NCBI RefSeq assembly: GCF_020171365.1
Contig: NZ_JAIUZO010000002.1
Coordinates: 620,001-684,000, forward strand
Direction of reading: 5' to 3'
DNA from: Qipengyuania gaetbuli
Lineage (GTDB): Bacteria; Pseudomonadota; Alphaproteobacteria; Sphingomonadales; Sphingomonadaceae
Length of the DNA stretch: 64,000 nucleotides
The notes under the pieces: model-generated
Databases searched by the model: none
What the model was told of the DNA's origin: nothing
What the model saw: the letters and a program-made list of their open reading frames with translations, nothing else
Part shown: piece after piece, positions 44,863 through 54,872 of the stretch
Position numbering within the stretch: the first letter of the stretch is position 1
Layout: every line of letters begins with the position of its first letter
Translations under genes and position numbers: made by a program

Positions 44863-47841
44863 TTAGAACTTCGCACCGATCGCGACGCCGTAACGGCGCG
44901 GGTCGAGCGTGAAGATATTGGTGAAGTTACCCGACGAGGCATCGGTCAGGTAAAGGCCCGTGACCGAGTCCGAATCGAAGATGTTCTGGACGAATGCCCG
45001 GACGTACCAGCGCTCGTCGGCCGAGTTGAGCTGGATCTGCGCATTCGCCTGAACGAAGGGTTCGATCCGGTTCACGTTGCCGTTGAACACGTTGCCGTAC
45101 TGTTCGCCGGTCAGCGAAAGGTCGAAGCGGGGCACCAGCGTCATGCCGCTGGCGAATTCCGCCGTGTACTGCACGCCCAGCGACGCCTTGTATTCCGGCG
45201 CCTGCGGGAGCTTGTTGCCCTTCAGGTTGACCAGCACCCCGGAGTTCAGCACCGAAACCGGGCCGAAGGCGTCGATGAAGGGCTGCAGCGGAGCAAGGGC
45301 CGGGTTCACCAGGCCAATCGCTCCGTTGGTCGCAGCTTCGTAGATCGAGCAGATGCCGAATGCACCCGACGAGGCAATACCGCCATCGGCCGGGAATTCG
45401 CTGGTGCCCTGAAGCCCGAAATAGGGGTTCAGGAAGTTCACCAGGCCATCGGCCCCTGCACCGGTCAGCGCACAGTGCGAACCATTGCCCAGGTCCTTCA
45501 TAATGACGGCATCGGGATCGCCGCCGCCCCAATCGCGCGGGTTGGCGAAGAACTGGTCGCCCGCAACCTCGGCATTGAGGTAGCTGAGGTTCATGTTGAT
45601 GAGCCAGTTCCGGCTCGGCGCCAGGACGGTTTCAAGTTCCAGACCCCAGATCTTGGCATCGATCGTGTCGTTGACCGAGGTACGTGCCACGATGCGGCTG
45701 AGCTGCAGCCCGCCGTAGTCGTAGTAGAAGCCGGTCAGGTTCACCTGTGCCGCACCGTCGAGGAAGGTGTTCTTCGAACCGATTTCGAACGCGTTGATCG
45801 ATTCCGGACCGAAGCTTTCCGGGACAGCGAAGATCGGCGACAGCGGCGGGTTGATACCACCCGACTTGTAGCCGCGCGAATAGGACACATAGAGCGTGTT
45901 GTCGGGCGTGATTTCGTAATCGAGCACCGCACGACCCGTCACCTCGCTGAACGACACCTCACGCACCTGGAACGGTTGCGGACCCGGGGTCCCCGGATCG
46001 GCATCGTAACCTGCAGCGAACGGCGAATCGAAAGGATCGCCATCGTTGCTGAAGGGGTTGAGGAAGCTGGCAAGCGTGGTGCGCGCTTCAACGGTCTTCT
46101 TGTCGTCATTGTAGCGCAGGCCGCCAGTGAACTTCAGGCGATCGGTGATGTCGAAGTAGATTTCACCGAAGATGCCGAAGCTCTGCAGTTTGAAGTCGGT
46201 CGTGTTGTTCCGGTACATCGACGTCGCGAGGTAGGACGGAGACAAACCGTTCGCGAAGGACGAGAATGTCCCGAGCATGGCCGTTGCGTAATCGAGGCCG
46301 AAGGCGTTCACGTAATAGCTGTCCTCGCCCACCTTGGATTCGGCATAGATGCCGCCGACGAGGAAGTTGAACGGCCCGTCGAAGTCGCTCGACAGGATGG
46401 CTTCGCCCGACCACGAGGTCTGTTCCTGGTAGGAACGGTCGAATGCCAGCGGGGCGTCCGAACAGACCGACTGGCCTTCGAAAACGCCCTGGTTCTCTGT
46501 GAGGTTGTCCGAAGTACACAGCACGCCGTTCGGCCCATTGGGGATCAGCGCCGCTGCAATCGGAGCGAAGTAGGCGCTGGAGCCCGGGATGAACGCCGGC
46601 GAGGCAACACCCGTGGGAATGCCGTTAGCCGCGAAGAACGCCAGCGTGTTCAGGGCACCGGCGTAACCGGCACGGTTCTGGACGCCGAGGTTGTAGTCCT
46701 GACGGCTGTCGACCGTGGTTTCCTGGTAGATCCCGGTCAGTGACAGGTTCATCGCGCCGATGGCCTGCTCGAGGTGTGCCTGGATCTGGAGTTCGTCGGC
46801 GTAATATTCCGGCGTGAACGGCGTGCTTACGACGCGCACGTCATCCGGCTCGTCGAAATTGGCAAAGCCGTCAGGTCCATAGACGCTGCCCAATGCAAGC
46901 GCGGTCGGCAGGCCCTGGATGGCGAAGAGTTCGGCCGAGGTCAGGACCGATGCCAGCGTCGAGTTGGCGTTGGTCTTGTCGAAATCGCGGCGCCCTGCAA
47001 GACAGCCGAGCACGCCCGTGGGGTCGCGCTGACAGGTCTGCTTCTGGATACGCATGCGATCGTCGTCTTCACGGAAATAGAAGCCCATGAGGTCGAGAGT
47101 AGTGGTTGCGGTCGGTTCGAACCGCAGCGAGCCGCGGATCGCATACATCTCGCGGCCGTCGATATTCGAGCCGTCGTAGAGGTTTTCCGTGAAACCGTCG
47201 CGGTCGAGATAATAGCCGGCCACGCGCACACCGACGGTGTCGCCGATGGGAATGTTGACCATGCCCTTGACGCGCATGCTGTCGAAGCTGCCGTATTCGA
47301 ATTCGGCAGCGGCGCCGAAGCCGGACAGGTCGGGCTTCGCCGTCACGACGTTGACCACGCCCGACGTCGCGTTACGACCGAACAGCGTGCCCTGCGGGCC
47401 GCGAAGGACTTCGATACGCTCGAGATCGAAATACTCGGTCTCGAACAGGCGCGTGCCGAACAGCGGCGAACCGTTGACGTGGATTGCCGTTGCAGCATCG
47501 CAGGTCACGCCGACGCAAAGGTCGCCGATGCCGCGGATGGTGAAGCTGGAGCTGGTGAAGTTCGACTTGGTGAACGAGACGTTCGGCAGCGTCAGCTGAA
47601 GGTCGCTCGCATTTTCGATCTGCTGCGCTTCGAGCGCTTCGGCATCGAAGGCGCTGACCGCGATCGGAACTTCCTGCAGGCTCTGCGCCTGACGCTGTGC
47701 GGTAACGATGATGACGCGGGTATTGTCGGTGGTTTCTGCAACTCCGGATGCACTGGAATCGCCGGTGGTATCCTGCGCATAGGCCGGAACGGCGAGCGCG
47801 CCCGCACAGATGCCGGCCAGGAGGCCTGCCCTGATCTTCAT
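44863..47841 (-). CDS. TonB-dependent receptor
   Basis: A 992-residue outer-membrane transporter. Signal peptide (residues 1-22), a TonB box near RVIIVTAQR (42-50), the plug domain (VPIAVSAFDAEALEAQQIENASDL; SSFTIRGIGD; ERIEVLRGPQGTLFGRNATSGVVNVVT) and a 22-strand-type barrel ending in ...YGVAIGAKF with the terminal Phe. It belongs to the sphingomonad group with long extracellular loops. The ligand is unknown; there is no enzyme gene beside it. ATG at 47841. Confidence 0.93.
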   Translation of the reverse strand: MKIRAGLLAGICAGALAVPAYAQDTTGDSSASGVAETTDNTRVIIVTAQRQAQSLQEVPIAVSAFDAEALEAQQIENASDLQLTLPNVSFTKSNFTSSSFTIRGIGDLCVGVTCDAATAIHVNGSPLFGTRLFETEYFDLERIEVLRGPQGTLFGRNATSGVVNVVTAKPDLSGFGAAAEFEYGSFDSMRVKGMVNIPIGDTVGVRVAGYYLDRDGFTENLYDGSNIDGREMYAIRGSLRFEPTATTTLDLMGFYFREDDDRMRIQKQTCQRDPTGVLGCLAGRRDFDKTNANSTLASVLTSAELFAIQGLPTALALGSVYGPDGFANFDEPDDVRVVSTPFTPEYYADELQIQAHLEQAIGAMNLSLTGIYQETTVDSRQDYNLGVQNRAGYAGALNTLAFFAANGIPTGVASPAFIPGSSAYFAPIAAALIPNGPNGVLCTSDNLTENQGVFEGQSVCSDAPLAFDRSYQEQTSWSGEAILSSDFDGPFNFLVGGIYAESKVGEDSYYVNAFGLDYATAMLGTFSSFANGLSPSYLATSMYRNNTTDFKLQSFGIFGEIYFDITDRLKFTGGLRYNDDKKTVEARTTLASFLNPFSNDGDPFDSPFAAGYDADPGTPGPQPFQVREVSFSEVTGRAVLDYEITPDNTLYVSYSRGYKSGGINPPLSPIFAVPESFGPESINAFEIGSKNTFLDGAAQVNLTGFYYDYGGLQLSRIVARTSVNDTIDAKIWGLELETVLAPSRNWLINMNLSYLNAEVAGDQFFANPRDWGGGDPDAVIMKDLGNGSHCALTGAGADGLVNFLNPYFGLQGTSEFPADGGIASSGAFGICSIYEAATNGAIGLVNPALAPLQPFIDAFGPVSVLNSGVLVNLKGNKLPQAPEYKASLGVQYTAEFASGMTLVPRFDLSLTGEQYGNVFNGNVNRIEPFVQANAQIQLNSADERWYVRAFVQNIFDSDSVTGLYLTDASSGNFTNIFTLDPRRYGVAIGAKF

Positions 47842-47922
47842 ATTCCCTCTCCTCTTCCCCTGACCGCTCTGATGTCGGCCTAGGGACAGAAAGCTAACAT
47901 GAAATCGTATTCAGGCAAGGGA

Positions 47923-47972
47923 TTGCGCAGTAATGTTGCGCTGCAACAGCGTTTTGCAATGGATATGTTGCG
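47923..47972. promoter_or_regulatory. TTGC-rich operator-like repeats upstream of the TonB receptor
   Basis: The 195-base gap between virB11 and the receptor has four TTGCG or TTGCA repeats (47923, 47936, 47954, 47968). One forms the near-perfect palindrome TGTTGC-GCT-GCAACA at 47934-47948. It lies about 100 bases before the receptor start, on the receptor side of the gap. The bound regulator is unknown. Confidence 0.4.
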
Positions 47973-48036
47973 ATAGCGAAAAAAGTCTGGGGGCCGTTGA
48001 CGCTACGGCATGGCGGGTTAGCGCGGTTTTCCGCGA

Positions 48037-49074
48037 TTACCGGCCATTTTCGAGCAAATTGCGACTTTCTGCTATTTCAGCGATCCCGCGGCGCCCATCG
48101 GGGTCGCGCGACAGCTGCACGACCACATCGATGACGCTTGCGGCATAGGCAATCGTATCCTGCCGCGTGAGGCCGATGCCGGTCTGCATCACCATCAGCG
48201 CCAGTTGCTCCAGCGCCCCGCGCAGGCTGTTCGCGTGGATGGTCGAGAAGCTGCCCGGATGGCCGGTGTTGATCGCGCGAAGGAAGCTGACGCTTTCGGC
48301 TCCGCGAAGTTCGCCCAGCACGATCCGGTCTGGTCGCAGGCGCAGTGCCGCCTGGAGCAATTCGTTGGAAGTGACCTTGGCTTCGCCGAGTTCGCCTTTC
48401 ACCGCCACCAGGCCGACGCCGTTTTCGCCCGGCAGTTTGAGCTCCGGCGTGTCTTCCACCAGCACGACGCGCTCGTGGCGCGGGATTTCGCCCAGCATGG
48501 CGTTGAGGAAAGTCGTCTTGCCCGTGCTGGTGCCGCCGGAGACTAGGATGGTGCGGCGCTGGCGGATCGCTTCGCGCAGGAACGCGACAGGCTCGGCCTG
48601 CGGGTCGGGCATGGCACCGCGCTCCGGCCGGGAAAGCGGGCCGGTGTCATAGGCATCGAGCGGCAGGTCGAGCCGGCGATGGCGGCGGATCGCCATGGCC
48701 CAGTGCTTGCGGGCAGCGGGCGGGCCACAGAATTGGACACGCGCCCCGCCCGGCAGGGTCGCACCCAGCAGCGGGTGTTCGCGGTTGATGCCTTGGTGGC
48801 TGACGCGGGCGACCTGCTCGGCCAGGCGCTGGATCAGCCGGTCGTCGATTTCGGGGCGGCGGAGCTTCTGCATCCCGCCGGCCGAGGCGTCCTCGATCCA
48901 GACTTCGCCCGGCCGGTTGACCAGGATTTCCGTTACCGTGTCGCGCTCTAGCCATTCGGCGAAGGGCTTGAGGTAGGCGTCGAGATAGACGCTGCGTTCG
49001 CCATGCAGGTCGACTGCCGGCGCGTCCTCGTCAGCAGCGCCCTGCTGGGCAAAGGGATGGATATCGGCGCTCAT
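48037..49074 (-). CDS. virB11: VirB11-type ATPase
   Basis: A 345-residue hexameric ATPase of type IV secretion. The N-terminal domain (residues 40-130) precedes the RecA-like domain with Walker A GGTSTGKTTFLNAML (about residue 178), the Asp box LVEDTPELKLPG, the Walker B-region block RLRPDRIVLGELRGAE and the His box GHPGSFSTIHANS. It is the last gene of the operon, 15 bases after virB10. Confidence 0.93.
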   Translation of the reverse strand: MSADIHPFAQQGAADEDAPAVDLHGERSVYLDAYLKPFAEWLERDTVTEILVNRPGEVWIEDASAGGMQKLRRPEIDDRLIQRLAEQVARVSHQGINREHPLLGATLPGGARVQFCGPPAARKHWAMAIRRHRRLDLPLDAYDTGPLSRPERGAMPDPQAEPVAFLREAIRQRRTILVSGGTSTGKTTFLNAMLGEIPRHERVVLVEDTPELKLPGENGVGLVAVKGELGEAKVTSNELLQAALRLRPDRIVLGELRGAESVSFLRAINTGHPGSFSTIHANSLRGALEQLALMVMQTGIGLTRQDTIAYAASVIDVVVQLSRDPDGRRGIAEIAESRNLLENGR

Positions 49075-49089
49075 CGCCCCAGCCTGTCC

Positions 49090-50223
49090 TCAACTCACCC
49101 GCGAGAAATCGAGGTCGCGCGCCGTGAAAATGCGGATCGGTTCGCCCATGCGCACGCGCACGGTCGGTCCGCGCTGGCCGTCCTGCTGGGCTGCGGTAGA
49201 CGCCGCCGACTGGCCCGCGCCGCCGATGATCACGCCGCCTGCACCGCCGCTGGCGATAGTGCCGAGCCCGCCGACCACCGAGAGGAGGAGAGCCGAACCG
49301 AAACGCTGGAAGAAACCGGCGCCCGACACCTTGCCTTCCAGCCCGGTCGTGCCATCGAAGCCGATGGCGGGCGAGGCGAGGTTCACCGAAGCTCCGTCCG
49401 GACGGATCAGGCGCGTCCAGATCACATAGGCGCGCTTCTGGCCGTTCTGCATGCCCGACTGGTACTGGCCGATCAGGCGGCTGGACCGCGGCACGAGCAC
49501 CTTGGTGCCGTCGAAGCTGCGCACGTCCTGGCTGACAACCGCGCGGACATAGCCCGGTACATTGGTGTCGATCGCGGTTTCGAGGATCGCGGGAATGAGC
49601 GTGCCCTGCGTGACCGTGGTCGAGGGGTTGGTCATGGCCTTGGCCTGGGCCGGCGCGCCGCCCACCCCGCCCACGCGGCTGGCGAAATCGGATGCGGAAT
49701 TGCCCGTGGCGCTGGCTGCGCCTTCGCTCGCGGCCTCTGCAAGAGCGGCTGCCGGACCACTTACGACGCCGCTGCCGGAATCGAAGACCACCGTCGGATT
49801 GCTGTAGGGGTTGGGCCCGGGCATCGTCTGAGGAGCGGCCGCGAGCACCGGCGCAGGAGCAGGATCGGCCATGGCGGCCTGCTGCTGCGGCGTGGGCGGC
49901 GCGATGGCCGCGTCGGCTGCCGGCGCTTCGACCGGTGCAGCCGCGACAGGAGCCTGGACCTGCGGATTGCCCACGCCTTCAGGTGCGGGAAGGCGGGCCG
50001 AATTCATGCTCCACAGCGTGATTGCACCAAGACCGGCCACGATGGCGATCCCGGCCACCATGCCGAGTGCATCGGACTTGCCGCCCGGGCGGGCGACTGC
50101 CGGGAAGGCGTTACGTTGTGCAAGGTCGATGACGTCCGCATCGGCCTCGTCGCGCGGGTCGACATCATTGGCGATTCCGGGGCTGCCGGGCTTTTTCTCG
50201 GGAAGGCGCATGGCGAGACGCAT
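49090..50223 (-). CDS. virB10: VirB10/TrbI-type T4SS core protein
   Basis: A 377-residue inner-membrane-spanning core component. A short cytoplasmic start, one transmembrane helix (LGMVAGIAIVAGLGAITLW), a Pro/Ala-rich periplasmic linker and the VirB10 domain (GTLIPAILETAIDTNVPGYVRAVVSQDV; VLVPRSSRLIGQYQSG) with the outer-membrane antenna region (GGLGTIASGGAGGVIIGG). It links the inner-membrane ATPases to VirB9. Coupled to virB9 by TGATG. Confidence 0.92.
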   Translation of the reverse strand: MRLAMRLPEKKPGSPGIANDVDPRDEADADVIDLAQRNAFPAVARPGGKSDALGMVAGIAIVAGLGAITLWSMNSARLPAPEGVGNPQVQAPVAAAPVEAPAADAAIAPPTPQQQAAMADPAPAPVLAAAPQTMPGPNPYSNPTVVFDSGSGVVSGPAAALAEAASEGAASATGNSASDFASRVGGVGGAPAQAKAMTNPSTTVTQGTLIPAILETAIDTNVPGYVRAVVSQDVRSFDGTKVLVPRSSRLIGQYQSGMQNGQKRAYVIWTRLIRPDGASVNLASPAIGFDGTTGLEGKVSGAGFFQRFGSALLLSVVGGLGTIASGGAGGVIIGGAGQSAASTAAQQDGQRGPTVRVRMGEPIRIFTARDLDFSRVS

Positions 50224-50996
50224 CAGTTATTCCCCTTCTGGGCCAGCGCCGCATCGGGGTTGCGCGCAGGCGTCGCCGCCCGTTCGGGCCCGGTGTTGAC
50301 GAGCGTGGCGCTTTCCTTGCCAGCTCGCAGGATGATCGTGCGCGGCACGCCGTCGATGACGATGGTTTCGCCGCGAACGGTGTAGTTCACCGGCCCCTCG
50401 TCACCCTTGGCGTTGGTCACGAGAATGGCAGGCACATCCTTGCCGGTCGGCCAGCTGAGGAACACCGCCTGTCCGTCGTCGAACGCGCGCTCGGGCAGCA
50501 GGGCTGCATCGCCGTCCCCGCTCCACGCGAAGTTGAGGTCTGCCGGATCGACCGCCGCGAAGGGATCCGCGGGCGCTTGCGGCTCGGCAGCGGACTGCGC
50601 CAGCTGGGCTTTCCGGGAATCTTCCTCGGGGTCGACCGGATAATCGAAGCGCAGGACATACAGCGGCTTTGCCGTCGGCGAGGCGACAAGGTCGAACAGG
50701 TAGGTGCGCTTGCTGGTGACGACGGTGAGGTTGGTCGTGGCGCGCGCCTCGAGCGGTTTCACGAACAGGATATTAGCGCGCTTGTTGGGCGTGACCTGCC
50801 AGATGGTCGAATTGCCGATGGCGACATTCTCGATCACCTCGTCCTCGCCGAAGACGATGCTGGCCTGCACGTTCACGCGGCCCGGAATGGTGACGACGCT
50901 GAACTCGTCATAGGTGACCTCGACGAGGCGCGAGTCCGCAAATGCGGGCGTCGCTGCCAGGGCCAGGGCGAGCGCGGGGAGCACTGCGCGTTTCAT
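50223..50996 (-). CDS. virB9: VirB9-type outer-membrane core protein
   Basis: A 257-residue exported protein with signal peptide (1-20). An N-terminal VirB9 domain (SVVTIPGRVNVQASIVFGEDEVI; WQVTPNKRANILFVKPLEARATTNLTVVT) and a C-terminal domain (QAVFLSWPTGKDVPAILVTN; ETIVIDGVPRTIILRAGKE) are present. It forms the outer-membrane ring with VirB10; the usual lipoprotein VirB7 partner is not seen. Overlaps virB6 by ATGA. Confidence 0.9.
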   Translation of the reverse strand: MKRAVLPALALALAATPAFADSRLVEVTYDEFSVVTIPGRVNVQASIVFGEDEVIENVAIGNSTIWQVTPNKRANILFVKPLEARATTNLTVVTSKRTYLFDLVASPTAKPLYVLRFDYPVDPEEDSRKAQLAQSAAEPQAPADPFAAVDPADLNFAWSGDGDAALLPERAFDDGQAVFLSWPTGKDVPAILVTNAKGDEGPVNYTVRGETIVIDGVPRTIILRAGKESATLVNTGPERAATPARNPDAALAQKGNN

Positions 50997-52165
50997 CGTG
51001 AATTCTCCGTCGAAGAAGCGGGACCGCGCGCGGGCGCGGGCTTGAAGCGGCTGCCGATACCCATCGTCCGGCTGGGCCCTTCACTGGCCGGTTTCGGCTG
51101 ACCGGCGGCTGAAGCGGTCGCATAGACCTTGGTGGTGCGCACGGTGCCCGAAGATGCGCCTGCATCGTTTGCGGCAGGAGCGGTCGCGGTAGCCGAGACA
51201 TCGATACGGCGTGCCTGTTCGCTCGCCTGGGTGGCGGCCTGTGCTGCGGCAAGCTGCTGGTGGTAGACGGGCGATGCGGCGGGAGTCGGCACGCTGTCGC
51301 GTTCCTCGCCGCTATTGGCGAGGCCGAACACGGTCCAGCCCGCCACCATGGCTCCGGCAACCTTGAGCACCAGCACCATCAGCGCGACATGGACCGCGCC
51401 GATCATGAAGAAGGCCATGCCCGCCTGCGCCGGGACGAACCCGGGGTTGGCGGTGAGCGAAGTGAGGATTGGAACCGCAAGTTCGAGCATGATCGAGCCG
51501 CCCAGCACCGCGAACAGCGGCGCCAGCGCACACATCACCACGCCCTTGATCCAGCCGGTGAAGAGGCCGCGCGTGCCGTTGAACAGCGCCATCACTACGA
51601 AGACAGGCCCCAGCGCGATCAGGATGCCGAGCGCGATCTTGGTCGTGACCAGCAGGCCCACCGTGCCGAGCATGAACAGCATGGCGCCAAGCCACATCAT
51701 CCCGTCTGGAGAGAAGGCGGAGAAGTCGGAATTGCCCCCGCTCGCTTCCTGGATCGCCATGAAGACCACGTCGATCTTCTGCGCGAAGGTATCGGTGGCC
51801 GAGCCACGTGTGCCGGTGAGAATTCCGGCGAAGTAATCGGGCGTGCCGATGGCGAGGTTCCACACCACGCTCTGGTAGGCGACCCAGCTGGTGGCGAAAG
51901 TCAGCACCAGTCCCAGCGTCATCATGCGCGGCACCAGGCTGCGCACACCCAGGTTGGTGCGGCCGGTCAGCAGCAGGAAGCCGAAAATCGCGATATAGAG
52001 CGTGAGGATGATGGTCAGCGTCGTACCGAGCGCGCCGCCGGGCGCGAACAGGCGTCCGAAGGCCATGGCCGAAGCCTCGCCCGCCACGCAGTCCACGCCG
52101 CGCAGGGCGGCGGCGACGCCGTTGCCTACCTGCTCGGCGGCCTGCTGGCAGGTCGCGCTCGTCAT
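50993..52165 (-). CDS. virB6: VirB6/TrbL-type polytopic membrane protein
   Basis: A 390-residue inner-membrane channel component. About six or seven membrane segments lie between residues 30 and 290 (TIILTLYIAIFGFLLLTG; LVTTKIALGILIALGPVFVVMALF). A Ser/Ala/Thr-rich C-terminus of about 100 residues follows, with no signature. ILIALGPVFV is the TrbL/VirB6 motif. Overlaps virB4 by four bases. Confidence 0.88.
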   Translation of the reverse strand: MTSATCQQAAEQVGNGVAAALRGVDCVAGEASAMAFGRLFAPGGALGTTLTIILTLYIAIFGFLLLTGRTNLGVRSLVPRMMTLGLVLTFATSWVAYQSVVWNLAIGTPDYFAGILTGTRGSATDTFAQKIDVVFMAIQEASGGNSDFSAFSPDGMMWLGAMLFMLGTVGLLVTTKIALGILIALGPVFVVMALFNGTRGLFTGWIKGVVMCALAPLFAVLGGSIMLELAVPILTSLTANPGFVPAQAGMAFFMIGAVHVALMVLVLKVAGAMVAGWTVFGLANSGEERDSVPTPAASPVYHQQLAAAQAATQASEQARRIDVSATATAPAANDAGASSGTVRTTKVYATASAAGQPKPASEGPSRTMGIGSRFKPAPARGPASSTENSR

Positions 52166-54597
52166 TCCGCAGCCAATCCGAGATTGAGGTCATCGTCATC
52201 CAGCACATCGTTCGCCCCGCCGGGCCAAGCCTTGCCGGTAAGCGCCGGGAACCAGTCGGCAGGCGCATCGCCCATCGCCTCGCGCAGCAGGTCGAGACGG
52301 CGGACCGAGCTTTCGCGGCCAGACAGCAGCGTCAGCACTTCGGGCGCGCCGGAAAGGTCGAGCCGAACCACAACGCTGGCATCCGGCTGGCGCACGAGGA
52401 AACAGCGGCTGTGTGCCGGCAGCGTGCGGATAAGCGCGAGTTCGTGGCTCGTAAGCCCGAAGCCGTCGCAATAATCCTCTGCCCGCGCGCGGCTGTTGGG
52501 CATGAACACCATGGTCGCCGTCTGTTCGACCAGCGCGGTTGAAATACGGCTTTCCAGCGCATCACGCGCCGACTGGGTGGCGAAGCCTACCAGCGCGTTG
52601 CGCTTGCGCAGCGTCTTCAGCCAGTCGCGGATACGCGCGGCGAAAACCTCGTCATCGAGCGCCTTCCAGCCCTCGTCGATGAGGATCATCGTGGGCTTGC
52701 CGTCAAGGCGCTCCTCGATCCGGTGGAAGAGGTACATCATGGTCGGCGTGCGCAGCTTGGGGTTTTCGAGCAGCGCGGTCATGTCGAAGCCCAGCACGCG
52801 TGCGCTGAGGTCCAGCTTGTCCTCCCGGTTGTCGAACAGCCAGGCGTTCTCGCCCTCTCCGATCCAGGCCGACAGGCGGTCCGCAAGGTCGCCCGGCTGC
52901 GGGCGCTTGCTGCCGGAGAGCAGTTCGCGGAAGTGGCGCAGTCGGCGCAGCGAAGCGTCATTGGCATAGGCCGCATCGACCGCATGGGCGATCGTCGCAT
53001 CCTCTTCCGGCCCTTCGGCCTTGAGCAGGACACCTAGCCAGTCGCGCAGGAAGGCCCGGTTGCCGGGCGTATCGGGCAGCGCGAGCGGGTTGAAGCCGGT
53101 CGGCTCGCCGCTGCGGATGCTGTCGTAACGCCCGCCAATGCCGCGCACGAACAGTTCCGCGCCGCGATCCTTGTCGAACAGGATCGTGCGGGGGCTGAAC
53201 TTCTGCGCCTGCGCGGCGAGGAAGTTCATCACCACGGTCTTGCCCGAGCCGCTCGGCCCGATGACCGAGAAATTGCCGAGGTCGCCATGATGGAAATTGA
53301 AGAAGAAGGGCGTCGCGCTGGTGGTTTCCAGCAGAGTGACCGCATCGCCCCAGTGATTGCCCTGCGCCTGGCCCAGCGCGAAACCGTGGAGCGAACCAAA
53401 GCTCGCCATGTTGGCGCTGGAAATCAGCGCGCGGCGCACGAGATAACCCTCGTTTCCGGGGAACTGGCCCCAGAAGGCCGGTTCGAGATTGGTATCCTCG
53501 CGCACCGCGATCGCGCCGGTGTCTGCCAGTGCGGCGGCGCAGGCTGCAGTCGCATCGTCGAGACGGCCGAGGTCGCGTTCGCGCACCATAACAGTCAGAT
53601 GATGATCGCCGAACCCGACCGCGCCGTTACCCAGCGCGTCGCGCGCGGCCATCATGTCGACCCGTTCCGCCATCGCTTCTTCGTCGGCGGACTTGAGGCG
53701 GCGGATCGAAAGGTCCATCCGCTCGCGCGCGGTCTGGCGTTCTGCCGGAGCGTAGCTTTCCGATACGACCATCTCGTAAGGCAGGCGCAGCAGGCCATCG
53801 AGAAGGCCCGGGCTGGTAGCCTCAGGATAGTCCTTGAGGCCCAGGATCGCACCGAAATCGGGCGAACCGGACCCGCGCAGTTCCATCGCATCGAGGCCAA
53901 AGCTGACGCGTCGATAGGGCAGCATCAGGCCGATATCGACATCGTCCGAAGGCTTCCGCACCGGGCGCATCTCGCCGTTGTAGAGCGCCGAGAGCAGTTC
54001 GAGCAGTTCCGAGTTCACGTTGCCCTGCGGACCGACATATTCGCCCAGCGGCACAGCGCCATAGGCCTGCAGCGAAGCCACCAGCCCCTGCGAGGCAGCG
54101 CGCAGCGAGCGCAGGTCCTTCGGATCGGGTTCGAGCCCTTCCTTGTTGCGCCGGGCTTTCTTCGAAATCTTCTCGACCCAGCCGGCCTTGCCGCGTGCCG
54201 GGCGGCGGATGAGCGTGATGAACTGGTCGTTCACGAACAGCTGGCCGGACCCGAGGCGCTCCTTCCAGCGCGCATCGATGTGTCGGCTGATCGGATCGGG
54301 GAACTGGGCGTCGAGTTCCACCGCTACGCGGCGACGGATCACGTGATGATAGAGGACGAACCGCGCATCGAGGGTCGAGCGCAGCATGACCTCGCGCGTG
54401 GCGGCATGGGCGTTCAGCGCCTCGCTGTCCTCGGTCTCGAACAGGAGGCCGGGGACCTGGATGGCGGTCATCACGCTGCCGTCGCGCAGCAGCAGCGTGT
54501 TCTCGTCCACGAGGCGCGCATAGGGCAGGCGGTCTCCCGCGCGGGCTTCCTTGGCGCTCCACGAGGCCGGGCCGATCCACTTGAGATCACGCGGCAT
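52162..54597 (-). CDS. virB4: VirB4-type ATPase
   Basis: An 811-residue T4SS ATPase that energises pilus and substrate transfer. The N-terminal VirB4 region leads to Walker A VIGPSGSGKTVVMN (about residue 445) and the Walker B MILIDEGWKALDDE, followed by ALVGFATQSARDAL. ATG at 54597 is the family start; the frame upstream belongs to a shadow. It overlaps virB3 by 11 bases. Confidence 0.93.
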   Translation of the reverse strand: MPRDLKWIGPASWSAKEARAGDRLPYARLVDENTLLLRDGSVMTAIQVPGLLFETEDSEALNAHAATREVMLRSTLDARFVLYHHVIRRRVAVELDAQFPDPISRHIDARWKERLGSGQLFVNDQFITLIRRPARGKAGWVEKISKKARRNKEGLEPDPKDLRSLRAASQGLVASLQAYGAVPLGEYVGPQGNVNSELLELLSALYNGEMRPVRKPSDDVDIGLMLPYRRVSFGLDAMELRGSGSPDFGAILGLKDYPEATSPGLLDGLLRLPYEMVVSESYAPAERQTARERMDLSIRRLKSADEEAMAERVDMMAARDALGNGAVGFGDHHLTVMVRERDLGRLDDATAACAAALADTGAIAVREDTNLEPAFWGQFPGNEGYLVRRALISSANMASFGSLHGFALGQAQGNHWGDAVTLLETTSATPFFFNFHHGDLGNFSVIGPSGSGKTVVMNFLAAQAQKFSPRTILFDKDRGAELFVRGIGGRYDSIRSGEPTGFNPLALPDTPGNRAFLRDWLGVLLKAEGPEEDATIAHAVDAAYANDASLRRLRHFRELLSGSKRPQPGDLADRLSAWIGEGENAWLFDNREDKLDLSARVLGFDMTALLENPKLRTPTMMYLFHRIEERLDGKPTMILIDEGWKALDDEVFAARIRDWLKTLRKRNALVGFATQSARDALESRISTALVEQTATMVFMPNSRARAEDYCDGFGLTSHELALIRTLPAHSRCFLVRQPDASVVVRLDLSGAPEVLTLLSGRESSVRRLDLLREAMGDAPADWFPALTGKAWPGGANDVLDDDDLNLGLAAE

Positions 54598-54871
54598 AGC
54601 TGTTGCACCCCCAGCGCTTGTAATTCGGCACGCGCGGGCACTTCGACACCTTGGTAATCCACAGGTCGAAAATGCGCGGTTCGCGCAGGCAGGCGACATA
54701 GCCGACGCCGTGCATGACGAGCGCGGCGAACAGTGCCCAGAAACTGCCGGTGATGAGGAAAACCTCGGTCGTCACCACCCCGTTGATGATGAAATAGTTG
54801 AACGTCACTCCCGCGAACATCTGCGGGCGGGTGAGCGCTCTGTGGACGGGATGGCGGACGAGCGCGGTCAT
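54587..54871 (-). CDS. virB3: VirB3-type membrane protein
   Basis: A 94-residue inner-membrane protein with two helices (FAGVTFNYFIINGVVTTEVFLI; WALFAALVMHGVGYVACL) and the VirB3 opening HPVHRALTRPQMFAGV. It forms part of the inner-membrane complex with VirB4. ATG at 54871, one base after virB2. Confidence 0.88.
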   Translation of the reverse strand: MTALVRHPVHRALTRPQMFAGVTFNYFIINGVVTTEVFLITGSFWALFAALVMHGVGYVACLREPRIFDLWITKVSKCPRVPNYKRWGCNSYAA

Positions 54872-54872
54872 G

